Source: a virus. From it: DNA of 64,000 nt. Every line of letters begins with the position of its first letter. The first letter of the stretch is position 1. The position numbers were made by a program, and so were the translations under genes. The stretch covers positions 156,875 to 220,874 of IMG/VR virus record IMGVR_UViG_3300032307_000369; one strand, 5' to 3'. A model generated the notes under the pieces. That model was not told the origin of the DNA. It did no database searches and worked only from the letters and a program-made list of their open reading frames with translations. Of this stretch, positions 36,423-47,500 are shown piece by piece.

Positions 36423-39400
36423 ATGTCTAGTATTGGAAGAATAACAGGCCCTTTATTAAAAGATAACCTTTTAAGAAATGGTGTTGATCTTGCGTTTGAG
36501 ACTGATTTAATATATCTCAATGTTAATGAAGATCGCATTGGTCTAAAAACAGATTCCCCAGCAAGAGAATTAGAAATTGACAACTATGGTCAAACGACCA
36601 ATCTAATAGTTGACGATAATATACACCTACCTAATATTGACATAGATAATGTTAGCAACATTACTACTTCAAATGGCATATTGTACTTAAATGCGGCTCA
36701 ACAAATTAACGCAGTTGCACTTGCTGTTGATAATCTCAAAATAGATGCAAATAGACTTTCAACAAGACTTCCAAATACAGACTTAGAAATAAGACCAACT
36801 AGAAAATTAGTTATTAATACTAATACCTATGTTGATGCTGATCTACATGCTACAGGAAATATTACCTTTGATGGCAGTGTCATTTTTGGTAACGATGATA
36901 CTGACAATGTTGTATTTGCTTCTGACATTAACAGCAGTGTATTTCCTAATATAACAAATGAATATGGCTTAGGCAACTCAACGAATCAATGGAAAAAACT
37001 TTGGGCAAATTCAGTTAAAGGATCCACATTAACTGTTGATACAATGACTTCGCCTTCAGGAATTGACTTCCAATTGAGATTTACAAAATCATTATTTGTA
37101 TCAGTAAACGGAAGTGATAGTAATGCAGGCAATCATCAAAATGCCCCATACGGCACAGTAAAACATGCACTGAGTCAAGCAACAGCGGGCGATACTATTT
37201 TTATTTTTCCTGGTGTATATGACGAGATCACTCCCTTAATAGTTCCTACTGGAGTTAACATTGTTGGCCTTGCCATGCGTCAAACAATTATTACACCAGT
37301 TGAAGATACGTTGTTTAATGATGTTTTTTTATTAAATGGCGAAACTAGCATAGCAGATATTACTGTAAGAGGATTCTTATATAATAGTACTCTTAATACA
37401 GGTCACGCTTTTAGATTTGCGCCCAATTTTAAAGTAACTACTAGAAGTCCTTATATTCAAAATGTTTCAGTTATTACTAGAGGCTCTTCAGTAACTGCTG
37501 GTGTTATTGAAATTTTGGATGGTGAATTTTCTAACAGTTATCTAGATCAGATTGCTGAAGGCGGCACATCATTTACTGCAATCTTTGAGGCTTTGGCTAA
37601 TGGCGGATTGTCTAATAATTCAGAAAGCTTTGATGCTAATGATATTTTAGGATTTAATGACGGCGATGCAGGACGAGGAGTCTACCTAGATGGCAGTGTC
37701 GCAGACCCAACAAGTAATGAAGCAAGTATGCTATTCCATTCTTGTACATTTATTACTCCCGGTGTAGATGCAGTAACAATGACTAACGGCATTAGAGCTG
37801 AGTTGATCAATTGTTTTACATATTTTGCCAACAGAGGATTTTACGCAATACAACCTCCAGGTCCTACAGAGGAAATTACAGTAGGACCGGCCTCTACATT
37901 ATTTTCTTTCACTAGCGATAGTGTAACTTTATCTAAAGAATTTTATAGTCAAAATCTTGTAGATTCTTTAGTAGGTCAAACAGCAGTTATTGACAGGTAT
38001 CCTAATCCTCCACTCATTTATACAGTTGTATCAATTGAAACAGAACCATCTTCACCAACACTATGGAGAATGACTGTTGATACAACTTTCAATTCAGCAG
38101 GACAACTTAAACCTATTAGCTTTTATCCAGATGCTGGATCAATAGAGCTGATTACTAATGATATTTGGGATACAACAGGCAACTCAGTTGGCGAAAAATG
38201 GGTAGCTTGGTTTAAAACTAATTTACCTGTTAATTTTGAAACCACTGTACAACCTGGTTGGACGATCAATGTAGCCGGAACATTGTATATTGTTGATTAC
38301 ATAGTGCAAGATCCAGTCAATGCCAATCAATGGAGAATATATGTTACTACTTCTCTTGTTGGTGGTGTTGGAATTCCTATTTTTTCTTCACCATTTACTG
38401 TAACATCAGGTTCACTTGGTGCTGAAGTTCGAAGCATTGGTTCAGCTAACGTCTACGGTAATTATGGCGCAGTAGCAGATGGTACAGATACATTAATGTA
38501 TCTAATTGGACATAATTTTGGTTATATAGGAAGTGGGTTAGACGCATCTAACGACAACACTTTAGCTATACAGGCTAACGAAACCGTAGAACTTAATACT
38601 GGTAAAATTTATTACACTAGTCAAGCACAAGACGGCGATTTTAGAGTTGGTGATCAATTCTACATTGATTTAGAAAACGGCATTGTTTCTTTTGATACTT
38701 CAGGAATTTCCGCTAACGGTCCAAGTAGTTTAGCCATAGAAGGCACTAATTCTAGACTATTCATAGATGCTTCTAAAATTGAATTAGGAGATTTTAGACT
38801 TAGCGGCAACACTATTGAGACTCTGACTCAACCATTCAATTTACTAGCCGCTAACGGACAAACGACATTTGCTGACAACGTCCAAGTTGGCAAAAATTTA
38901 GCTATAACTGGAGATTTGCAAACTGACGGGACTCTAACATTTGGTAATCAAACTCAAGACACAGTTACATTTAACACTGACTTAAGTCAAAACTTAAACC
39001 CTAAAATCACTAACTCTTTTGATATAGGAGCAGTGGGTAAGATTTGGCGTGACATTTATATTGCCAATATTAAGACACAAGATATCAACATTGGTAGTAA
39101 TAGAATAGAAACTACATTGACTGATAGTAATCTTTTATTATCAGGTAATGATACTGGAAACACTAGATTAGAGGGAATATTATTTGGCAACAACAGTATA
39201 ACTTCTACAGTGCTTAACAGTAATATAGTGCTGGCTCCATCTAGTAATTCCAACCTAGTTATCGCTAGTAGTACAGCATTTCGTGTTCCTAGAACCACTG
39301 TTACATTAAACAGAATGGGCGAGGTACGATTCAATACAGCAACTGGGTTGTTTGATGGATTTAGTACAGCATTAGTTGGATTTGGTGGTGTATATTCTGC

Positions 39401-39905
39401 TGATAGACAAACAAGTCTACTGGCTCATCCAACAAATAACACCATAATATTTAGGGCAGATAACGTTGCTACAACTGTGATTGATTCTACAGGATTGACA
39501 ACAAATGCACTTCACAGCGATGGCCTACAACTTAATAATAACACAATAACTGCTATTGGGACAAATGATCTTGTCTTAGTAGCAGATAGTGTAAACGTAC
39601 AAAATCTTACCATAAACGACAACACCATAAGTCCTAGTACACCAAATACTAATTTAGAATTAGGAACTACTGGAAATGCTGGCTACATACAATTTACTGG
39701 AACCGGGGCATTAGAGTTTCCTGTAGGCGATAATGCAAGTAGACCATCTTCTCCTGTAGTTGGAAATACTAGATTCAATCCTGAAGTTCAATACACGGAA
39801 GTTTGGAGTGGAACTGCATGGATTCCAGTGACTGGTGTTGGTGAACTTTCCACGTTTGAATACGCTAACGAACAGACTACTCTTTGGTCTATCATCTTAG
39901 GTTAA
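36423..39905 (+). CDS. Tail fibre protein, beta-helix type (paralogue 1)
   Basis: 1,160 residues. N-terminal tag IGRITGPLLKDNLLRNGVDL plus AFETDLIYLNVNEDRIGL is nearly the same as in the gene at 40026. Residues ~220-480 look like a right-handed beta-helix of pectate-lyase/DUF1565 kind: FVSVNGSDSNAGNHQNAPYG, then repeated turns ending in TFITPGVDAVTMTNGI. Around 665-760 is a shared module (EVRSIGSANVYGNYGAVADG, IQANETVELNTGKIYYTSQ, GDFRVGDQF). The C-terminus has fibre-shaft repeats and ends with a RPSSPVVGNTRFNPEVQYTE collar. No catalytic site can be pointed to. Likely a receptor-binding or side fibre. Confidence 0.85.
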   Translation: MSSIGRITGPLLKDNLLRNGVDLAFETDLIYLNVNEDRIGLKTDSPARELEIDNYGQTTNLIVDDNIHLPNIDIDNVSNITTSNGILYLNAAQQINAVALAVDNLKIDANRLSTRLPNTDLEIRPTRKLVINTNTYVDADLHATGNITFDGSVIFGNDDTDNVVFASDINSSVFPNITNEYGLGNSTNQWKKLWANSVKGSTLTVDTMTSPSGIDFQLRFTKSLFVSVNGSDSNAGNHQNAPYGTVKHALSQATAGDTIFIFPGVYDEITPLIVPTGVNIVGLAMRQTIITPVEDTLFNDVFLLNGETSIADITVRGFLYNSTLNTGHAFRFAPNFKVTTRSPYIQNVSVITRGSSVTAGVIEILDGEFSNSYLDQIAEGGTSFTAIFEALANGGLSNNSESFDANDILGFNDGDAGRGVYLDGSVADPTSNEASMLFHSCTFITPGVDAVTMTNGIRAELINCFTYFANRGFYAIQPPGPTEEITVGPASTLFSFTSDSVTLSKEFYSQNLVDSLVGQTAVIDRYPNPPLIYTVVSIETEPSSPTLWRMTVDTTFNSAGQLKPISFYPDAGSIELITNDIWDTTGNSVGEKWVAWFKTNLPVNFETTVQPGWTINVAGTLYIVDYIVQDPVNANQWRIYVTTSLVGGVGIPIFSSPFTVTSGSLGAEVRSIGSANVYGNYGAVADGTDTLMYLIGHNFGYIGSGLDASNDNTLAIQANETVELNTGKIYYTSQAQDGDFRVGDQFYIDLENGIVSFDTSGISANGPSSLAIEGTNSRLFIDASKIELGDFRLSGNTIETLTQPFNLLAANGQTTFADNVQVGKNLAITGDLQTDGTLTFGNQTQDTVTFNTDLSQNLNPKITNSFDIGAVGKIWRDIYIANIKTQDINIGSNRIETTLTDSNLLLSGNDTGNTRLEGILFGNNSITSTVLNSNIVLAPSSNSNLVIASSTAFRVPRTTVTLNRMGEVRFNTATGLFDGFSTALVGFGGVYSADRQTSLLAHPTNNTIIFRADNVATTVIDSTGLTTNALHSDGLQLNNNTITAIGTNDLVLVADSVNVQNLTINDNTISPSTPNTNLELGTTGNAGYIQFTGTGALEFPVGDNASRPSSPVVGNTRFNPEVQYTEVWSGTAWIPVTGVGELSTFEYANEQTTLWSIILG

Positions 39906-40025
39906 TTTCAAAAGCAACTAAATAATAGTACTGCAAACAATGACCAATTGTTTGCGAAATCATACTGTGGTAAACCCGCAATGCAAGGTGGTTAACCGTG
40001 AAACACGGGGTACAAGGAGTGAACG
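39906..40025 (+). promoter_or_regulatory. Structured leader of the second fibre gene
   Basis: 120-base gap with a perfect 9-bp hairpin (GCAAACAAT/ATTGTTTGC, loop GACCA, 39933-39955), a 5-bp hairpin (CCGTG/CACGG, loop AAA, 39996-40008), and a strong AAGGAG at 40014-40019, 6 bases before the ATG. ACTAAATA at 39917-39924 is a weak late-promoter match. The stem placement suggests control of stability or translation. Confidence 0.5.
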
Positions 40026-43000
40026 ATGGCTGTTGGTCGAATTTCCGGTCCGCTCTTAAAGGCAAATCTGCTTCGTAACGGAGTTGATCTGGCTTTTGAG
40101 ACAGACCTATTATACTTAGATGTTAACAATCTCCGAGTTGGTGTTAAGACTAACAACCCTAGCCACGATTTACACGTAAACGGTACCACAAGAACAACTA
40201 CATTAGAAGTAACTGACCAATTAGACATTGGTGAAATCACTGTTACTAACAATACAATTAGCACAACTGCTAGTCAATTGACTTTGAATCCTGCAGGATT
40301 AAATCCTGTAGTTTATCAGCAAAAAATTGTCATTGATGATTTAGACATTGAAAATAATTCCATAACGGCCAACATAGCTGATACTGATATTGAGCTGACT
40401 GCTAGTGGAACTGGACGTGTAACAGTATTTTCAGACACGCTGATTAACGGTAATTTACACGCAACTGGAACAATCACTGCTGACGGTGACATCCAATTGG
40501 GCGACGCTAATACTGACAACGTTGTTTTCAATGCTGACATTGACAGTGACTTTATTCCTAATCTAAATATACAGTATGATTTGGGATCAACATCAAAACG
40601 TTGGAAAGATTTATGGGCAAATGACATTCAGGTTGCCAATTTAGACATTTCAAATACGTTTTTACTTAATGGCGTAGATCTAACTCTTCGTCCAGGAAAT
40701 ACATTTTTTGTTTCAGAAAATGGCAACAACACACGTACTGGAACTCATCAAAACGATCCGTTTGCAACAGTGGCACATGCATTAAGCGTGGCGCAAGCTG
40801 GGGACGTAGTTTATATATATGCTGGAACATATACTGAAACAACACCATTAACAGTGCCTGCAGGAGTTACAATTAAGGGAGCAGGTCTACGCTCAGTGAC
40901 TATACAGCCAGCAGTTGGCACCATTAGTAATGACGTCTTCTTACTAAATGGCGAAACTACAATTGAGGATCTAACTGTTACAGGGTTTAGATATAATAGT
41001 GTAGCAAATACTGGTCATGCTTTTAGATTTGCAAACAATTTTACAGTAACATCAAGAAGCCCTTATGTTAGAAACATAAGTGTAATTACAACTGGCTCTA
41101 CTACTTCAGTTAGCGATCCAAGAGGATTTAACAGCGGTAATGCTGGCCGAGGGGCCTACTTAGATGGTAGTGTTGCCACTGCGCAAAGCAGAGAAGCCGC
41201 AATGCTATTCCATAGTGCAACTTTTATTACACCTGGAGTGGATGCCATTACAGCAACCAATGGTGTACGAGTTGAATGGCTAAACAGCTTTACATATTTT
41301 GCTAACAGAGGATTCGTAGGCCTAAGCGGTTCAACAGGATTTGCTGGATCTGGAAAAACTGAATTAAGAGTTAGTGGAGTTACTGGCACACTTGCAGTTG
41401 GACAAACATTAACTTATTATTCAACATTTCCAACCGTACTAGCAAGCGGTGTAATTAGCAGTATAGCAAGTGATGGAAAACTTACTCTAACTGGAAAAGT
41501 AACTGGTTTACAAACAGCAGTAGAGCGTGGCGGTAAAACAATAACAGCCAACGGAAATGCTAAACTTAGCACTGTACAGAAGAAATTTGGTACAGCTAGT
41601 CTACTACTAGACGGCACTGGTGACTATGCTACTGTACTTAGTACAGACGATTTTGCTTTTGGCACATCTGATTTTTGTTTAGAAGCATGGGTTTATCCTA
41701 CTAGCACTGGTGCTTATAGAACTTTATTTGATATGAGAACAGCCTCTCCATCAGACGGGGGCGGAATTATTTTAGGTATAACTGATGCTAATCAATTATA
41801 TTTTTATCATAATTTTAATTTTAGAATTGGACCAGTAGGAACTATATCACAGAACACTTGGACACACGTTGCATTATCAAGAGTTTCTGGAAACACGCGA
41901 GCATTTATCAACGGTACCCAAGTGGGATCAACCTATGTAGACACAAATAACTATACTATTAAACCAGTAAGGGTTGGTGCAGATCCAAATGGAAACTTTG
42001 CATTTGCTGGATATATAGATGATTTACGCATCAGTAAAGGAGCTGGAAGATATTCTACAAACTTTACAGCACCAATCAGTAGATTACCTAATGATCAAAA
42101 TACTGTTTTATTAAGTAGATTTGATGGTTCAGATAATAGCACAGTGTTTATAGATGAAACTGTGTTGATACAAGATATTAGAAGTAGTGGTGGTGCAACA
42201 GCGACCTCTATTACATTAGTTGACTATAGTGACTTTGGTGTAGAAGTTCGTAGTATTGGATCAGCTAACATTTACGGTAACTTTGGCGCAGTAGGTGACG
42301 GGGTTGGAGTAATAATGTATCTAATAGGTCATAACATGGCCTACATTGGTACTGGGTTGCGTAGCGACAACGATGTCACGTATGTTATACAAGCCAATGA
42401 AGTTGTTGAATCAAACGGCGCAAAAATTTATTACAGCAGTGTTGATCATAAAGGTGATTTCCGTGTTGGCGATCTTTTCTACGTTAATCAACAAACTGGT
42501 GAAGTTACATTTACTTCTGCTAATTTTAATATTAATAGTGCGGGCGGACTTACTTTTACTAGCGGCTCAAATGTTACCTATATTGATGGTAATGAGATTG
42601 ACACTGGCAACTTAAAATTAAGCGGTAACACTTTAGAATCTGTTGTTGGACCGTTAAATCTTGTTGCAGCCAACGATCAAATCAATTTATTAAACAACGT
42701 ATCAGTAACAGGTAATTTAGATGTAGTTGGTAATGTTACAATTGGTGGTAACATTATTATTGGTGATGAGATTACTGACAGTATTAATTTTGTTGCAGGA
42801 ATCAACAGCAATCTAATACCAAATATCACCAATACCTATGATATTGGCACTAATGATTTACGTTGGAAAGATTTATACGCAAATAGAACATTGGTTGGCA
42901 ATATTAGTATTACTGGCAACCAAATAACCACTACTAATACCAACGGAAATTTAGAACTAGTTGCAAACGGAACTGGTCATGTTGCACTTGAAGGATTCAT

Positions 43001-43751
43001 AGTACAAGAAAATCAAATCAGTACCACTACTGGCGATATGACTCTACAGCCAAGCGGCACTGGCGTAGTTGACATTGCATCTACAAAGAGTGTAGTTATT
43101 CCTGTTGGTACAGAAATTGAGAGACCTAGCGTACCACAAACTGGTATGATTCGTTTTAACACTACGATGGGAAGATTTGAAGGATACAACGGAACAACTT
43201 GGGTATTCTTAGATGGTGTAACTGACTTAGATGGAAACACTAGAGTAACGGCAGAACTAACTCCAGGAGCAAATGACGACACAATACGTTTTTATACTAA
43301 CGGTGTAGTGGTCGCTGATTTAAACTCCACTAGACTGAATGTGTCTAAAGTTGTAGTTGATGATATTGAACTAAATGGTTCATCCATTACCAATACAGCT
43401 GGCGGTAATTTGTCATTACAAACTGCTGGTTCTGGTAATGTAGTAGTTGAAAACTTTACCGTTAATGGTAGTGCTATTACAAATACAGTATCAAACGCAG
43501 TTACAACACTTACATCTACAGGCACTGGTTACGTTAGAATTGCTGGTCAGGGCGGATTTGTTGTACCTTCTGGTATACAATCATTTAGACCAACATTGCC
43601 TGTTACTGGCATGATGAGATTTGATACACAGCTAGGTCGTATGGAAGTTTATGACGGCGCTGACTGGATTTCAGTTGCTGGTGCGGCAACTGGTGTAACA
43701 AGAGCAGAAGTAGAAGATTTAGCATTGCAATATGCAATTGCATTAGGATAA
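40026..43751 (+). CDS. Tail fibre protein, beta-helix type with LamG/ConA-like domain (paralogue 2)
   Basis: 1,241 residues, paralogue of the gene at 36423 by tag (VGRISGPLLKANLLRNGVDL), beta-helix (FVSENGNNTRTGTHQNDPFA ... TFITPGVDAITATNGVRVE) and the EVRSIGSANIYGNFGAVGDG / GDFRVGDLF module. Between these, residues ~505-695, is a concanavalin-like (LamG) domain absent from paralogue 1: FGTASLLLDGTGDYATVL, DFCLEAWVYPTSTGAYRTLF, NTWTHVALSRVSGNTRAFIN and GYIDDLRISKGAGRYSTNFT are the standard strands of that family. Such domains bind sugars, so this is a candidate receptor-binding fibre. The C-terminus repeats the RPTLPVTGMMRFDTQLGRME collar twice. Confidence 0.87.
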   Translation: MAVGRISGPLLKANLLRNGVDLAFETDLLYLDVNNLRVGVKTNNPSHDLHVNGTTRTTTLEVTDQLDIGEITVTNNTISTTASQLTLNPAGLNPVVYQQKIVIDDLDIENNSITANIADTDIELTASGTGRVTVFSDTLINGNLHATGTITADGDIQLGDANTDNVVFNADIDSDFIPNLNIQYDLGSTSKRWKDLWANDIQVANLDISNTFLLNGVDLTLRPGNTFFVSENGNNTRTGTHQNDPFATVAHALSVAQAGDVVYIYAGTYTETTPLTVPAGVTIKGAGLRSVTIQPAVGTISNDVFLLNGETTIEDLTVTGFRYNSVANTGHAFRFANNFTVTSRSPYVRNISVITTGSTTSVSDPRGFNSGNAGRGAYLDGSVATAQSREAAMLFHSATFITPGVDAITATNGVRVEWLNSFTYFANRGFVGLSGSTGFAGSGKTELRVSGVTGTLAVGQTLTYYSTFPTVLASGVISSIASDGKLTLTGKVTGLQTAVERGGKTITANGNAKLSTVQKKFGTASLLLDGTGDYATVLSTDDFAFGTSDFCLEAWVYPTSTGAYRTLFDMRTASPSDGGGIILGITDANQLYFYHNFNFRIGPVGTISQNTWTHVALSRVSGNTRAFINGTQVGSTYVDTNNYTIKPVRVGADPNGNFAFAGYIDDLRISKGAGRYSTNFTAPISRLPNDQNTVLLSRFDGSDNSTVFIDETVLIQDIRSSGGATATSITLVDYSDFGVEVRSIGSANIYGNFGAVGDGVGVIMYLIGHNMAYIGTGLRSDNDVTYVIQANEVVESNGAKIYYSSVDHKGDFRVGDLFYVNQQTGEVTFTSANFNINSAGGLTFTSGSNVTYIDGNEIDTGNLKLSGNTLESVVGPLNLVAANDQINLLNNVSVTGNLDVVGNVTIGGNIIIGDEITDSINFVAGINSNLIPNITNTYDIGTNDLRWKDLYANRTLVGNISITGNQITTTNTNGNLELVANGTGHVALEGFIVQENQISTTTGDMTLQPSGTGVVDIASTKSVVIPVGTEIERPSVPQTGMIRFNTTMGRFEGYNGTTWVFLDGVTDLDGNTRVTAELTPGANDDTIRFYTNGVVVADLNSTRLNVSKVVVDDIELNGSSITNTAGGNLSLQTAGSGNVVVENFTVNGSAITNTVSNAVTTLTSTGTGYVRIAGQGGFVVPSGIQSFRPTLPVTGMMRFDTQLGRMEVYDGADWISVAGAATGVTRAEVEDLALQYAIALG

Positions 43752-43754
43752 AAC

Positions 43755-44084
43755 ATGGCAACGAATTTTAAGAACAAAGTATTAGCAGATGTGGGAACAA
43801 CTCCACAAGTGTTAGTGACTGCTGGATTGACCGCCAAGATTACAGTAATTGGATTGAGTATTACCAATACTACTGACGGGGTTGTACTAGCATCATTACA
43901 ATTAACAGACGATCTTGGAACTAGCGGATATTTTATTAGAAATGTACCAATTCCACCTAACCAAAGTTTACGTGTAATCAATGGTGGTGAAAAATTAATT
44001 GTGGCACCATCTAATATTTTAACAGCGGTAGCAGATCAAGACACAAGTCTTGATATCATTGCTAGTTTTGTTGAAATTACATAA
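43755..44084 (+). CDS. Small beta-rich structural protein, paralogue of the 35348-35662 protein
   Basis: 109 residues, strand-rich (AKITVIGLSITNTTDGVVLA; YFIRNVPIPPNQSLRVI) and ending with ILTAVADQDTSLDIIAS. It follows the LamG-bearing fibre gene by 3 bases and may be a fibre adaptor or tip protein. Function unknown. Confidence 0.75.
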   Translation: MATNFKNKVLADVGTTPQVLVTAGLTAKITVIGLSITNTTDGVVLASLQLTDDLGTSGYFIRNVPIPPNQSLRVINGGEKLIVAPSNILTAVADQDTSLDIIASFVEIT

Positions 44085-44095
44085 GGAATAATTTT

Positions 44096-44461
44096 ATGGC
44101 ACAAATTAGTATAGGCAATTGGGGTGGGGATAGTCCGTTAGGACCATCAGAACAAAGATATTTCTATGCGCTACGCACTGATGAAGAAGGCAATTTGTAT
44201 TTTACTAGAATAGATCAATGGACTAGTAAAGACAGTGTTCAAATAAACAGACCTGGCGACGGAGATGATGATTTTGAAGGATTTGAAATTGGTATTGATC
44301 ACTTTGACGGTAAGGATCCGGACACGCACGAACGACCTTATCCTAATTTAGTTTACGATCAATATAGATTTGACAGTAAATCGATATACTACTACCTAAA
44401 CGAAGATGGTGAATTAGTAGTTAGAATTAATAAGACTTACACTTATCCCAGTGATGTGTAA
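44096..44461 (+). CDS. Small acidic protein of unknown function in fibre cluster
   Basis: 121 residues, rich in Asp/Glu/Tyr (SEQRYFYALRTDEEGNLYFT; RPGDGDDDFEGFEIGIDHFD). It may be a fibre-associated virion protein. I do not recognise it. It is followed directly by a TATAAATA late promoter for the giant fibre gene. Confidence 0.7.
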   Translation: MAQISIGNWGGDSPLGPSEQRYFYALRTDEEGNLYFTRIDQWTSKDSVQINRPGDGDDDFEGFEIGIDHFDGKDPDTHERPYPNLVYDQYRFDSKSIYYYLNEDGELVVRINKTYTYPSDV

Positions 44462-44463
44462 GA

Positions 44464-44471
44464 TATAAATA
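44464..44471 (+). promoter_or_regulatory. T4 late promoter (TATAAATA) for the giant fibre gene
   Basis: Exact consensus TATAAATA, 38 bases before the ATG at 44510, with AAGGA ahead of the start codon. Confidence 0.82.
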
Positions 44472-44509
44472 TAGTAACACATTTTTAGAATGGATAAAAA
44501 GGAATAAAA

Positions 44510-47500
44510 ATGGCCGAATTTAAACTAGGTAGACTAAGATTCGTATGGAAAGGCACTTGGACTGCCACTACCGCATACGTAAAAGACGATATTGTTCGTC
44601 ACGGTGGTAAAACATACGTTGCTAAAACAGCGCATACATCAGCATCAAACTTCTATACAGATTCAGATGCAAACAGATGGGAACTAATGGCAGATGGTAT
44701 TCAATGGATTAATACTCCTTGGACTGCTAGCACCACTTATAAAGAAGGTGACTTAGTTCGATATGGCGGAAAAGTTTATCTATGTATAGACGGTCATACT
44801 GCTAATGCTACACAGAACGGCGGCTTTTATACAGATTTAGGTATTAACAAATGGAGTCTATTTGTTGATGGTATCACTGCTGTTGGTGATTGGACAGTTA
44901 GCACTTACTATAAGTTAGGTGACATTGCCAAATACAATGGTCTTACTTACATTTGTACAGAAGGACACACTTCTTCATCTACAACTAGTAGTGGTTTAGA
45001 AGCAGACATTGGTAAATGGGATGTCTTTGCTGAAGGTATTAAATATCGAGGTGCTTGGTCAGGCACAACTCGTTACATTCTAAATGACGTAGTTAAATTT
45101 GGTGCTAGTTTATATATTTGCGCACTACCACACACAAGTACTAGTGTGTTTGAAGATAACAGATGGTTCTTATTCACATCTGGATTTGAATTTGGCGGAG
45201 AGTGGACCAATTTAACAGAATATCAAATTGGTGACGTAGTTCGTTATGGTGGTTACTTGTACGTAGCCGTTTCTAGAAATACTGGACAAGTTCCAACTGG
45301 AACTTCTGGTAATTGGACATTGTTGTCCATGGCATATAGTACTAATGGTACTTACAGTAACGTTGCTACATATAAACCAGGTGAAGTGGTAAGACACGGT
45401 GGTAATACATTCGTAGCCAATCAAGAAATTGGCGTAGGTGAAACACCAGTTAGTGATGTTGCCAAATGGGACTTGCTAGTTTCAGGTGTTCGTTGGACTG
45501 GTGATTGGACTGCGACTCCAACTGAAGTAACTTACAAGATTAATGATCTAGTAAAATATGTTGCTACAACATACGTTTGCGTAACAGAACATGATCCTAC
45601 AAACTTAAATCGTCCTGACTTAGATGCACTTGGAACAAATTGGATTCCTTTTGCAGAAGGTGCAGACGTAAACGTTATGGTTCGTAGAGGTGATTTAGTC
45701 ACTCGTAATGCCATACAGAATATTAGATTACCAGTGGGTGATGCTGGACAAATTCTAAAGGTGCAGAATAACGGCCTTGATTTAACTTGGGGTAACGTTG
45801 GTAGTATCACTAACATTTATTATGTTAGTACTGAAGGTCTTGATGGCCCAACACGTGGAACATCTATTGACCAGCCATTTAGAACAATCAAGTACGCTTG
45901 TGATTATGTAAGAACAGTTGCTCCTGCTGGATTTGATAGCCCAGCAGTTATTAATGTTAAGGCAGGTGTTTACACTGAAATCTTCCCAATAAGTTTACCA
46001 AAATTTACATCCTTGGTAGGTGATGAACTACGTATGAGTATTGTTCAACCAACACCTGAAACAAGTCACTTGGACAAGTTTAGAATGCGTGATAGTACAA
46101 CTATCCGTAACTTTACATTCCGTGGGGCAACTGGTGCACCAGGCGGTGGATTTACAGATGTTAATCAGTATGGAACAAGACGTCCAACTGGTGCGGCATG
46201 GTGCTGTTTAGATCCAGGTACTGGTCCTAATGATGAAAGCGTATGGGTAGGCGCACGTTCACCTTACATTCAAAACGTAACAACATTTGGTGATAACTGC
46301 GTTGGTCAAAAAATTGACGGTGCATTACACAATGGTGGTAACAAGTCTATTACATCAAACGACTTTACACAAGTTATGAGTGATAGTATTGGTGCTTGGT
46401 GTACTAACCAAGGTCGTGCAGAACTTGTTTCTGTGTTCACATACTATAGCTACATTGGTTATCTATGTGAAAACGGCGGTGTTATTCGTGCAACTAACGG
46501 TAACAACTCTTATGGTACATTTGGCTCGGTGTCTGAAGGCGTTGACCCAACTGAAATTTCTCGTACTGCCACTGTTGACAATAGAAGATTAAACGCAATT
46601 GTTGATGTTACACAAACAGATGGTGAAAGCGTTTTATACTTAGAATATTTAAATGCTGGTGAAAATTATACCTCAGCAACTTATGGATTTACTGGTTCAG
46701 GTGTAAGTGCAAGTCTTAGTGCGACTGCTGATATTGCCGCAGGCGGTGTAGCAGAAGTTCGAGTATTAGCTGACGGTGATAGTTATGTTGGCGTACAAAA
46801 CAACGCACAGTTGGGTGATGCAACTTATATTAGACTAGGCGCATCAGATATCCAAATTACAAATGGATACAACGGAATGCGTATCCTTTTAATTGACGGT
46901 ACTGGTACTGGACAATATGCCTACATTAGTGCTTTTGATGGCGGTAGTAAAGATTTAACAGTCAATAAAGAAACATTTACACCGTTAACTGTTACTGCGG
47001 TTGCTTCAACTGGTAATCTATTTACAACAGCAGACACTAGCACATTGACATTAAACATGCCAATTAATTTCCAAGGAACAGTACTTGGAAACGTTGTTGC
47101 AGATACAATTTATTATGTTAAAACTATTCCAGGTGGAACAACATTTACAGTCAGTGCTTCTATCAGTGGTGGTGTAGCTGGTACAACATTTAACCCAGGA
47201 ACTGCTACTGGCACTATGGTTTTACATGCAGTTGGTTGGGACGTATTTGCTGACAATATTGTTACAAACATTGGCGGCGCAACTCAAGCTAACCCAGTAG
47301 TAATTACAACATCAACACCACACGGATTAAAGTCTACTTGGAACGCTAGAATTAGTGGCGTGACTGGTATGACACAGTTGAATGGTAACACATACTTTGT
47401 TGACGTGTTGTCAAATACAACATTTGCCCTATACACAGATTTTGGATTAACTTCGTCAGTTAACGGAACAGCATATGGCGCATATTCTTCTGGTGGTGCA

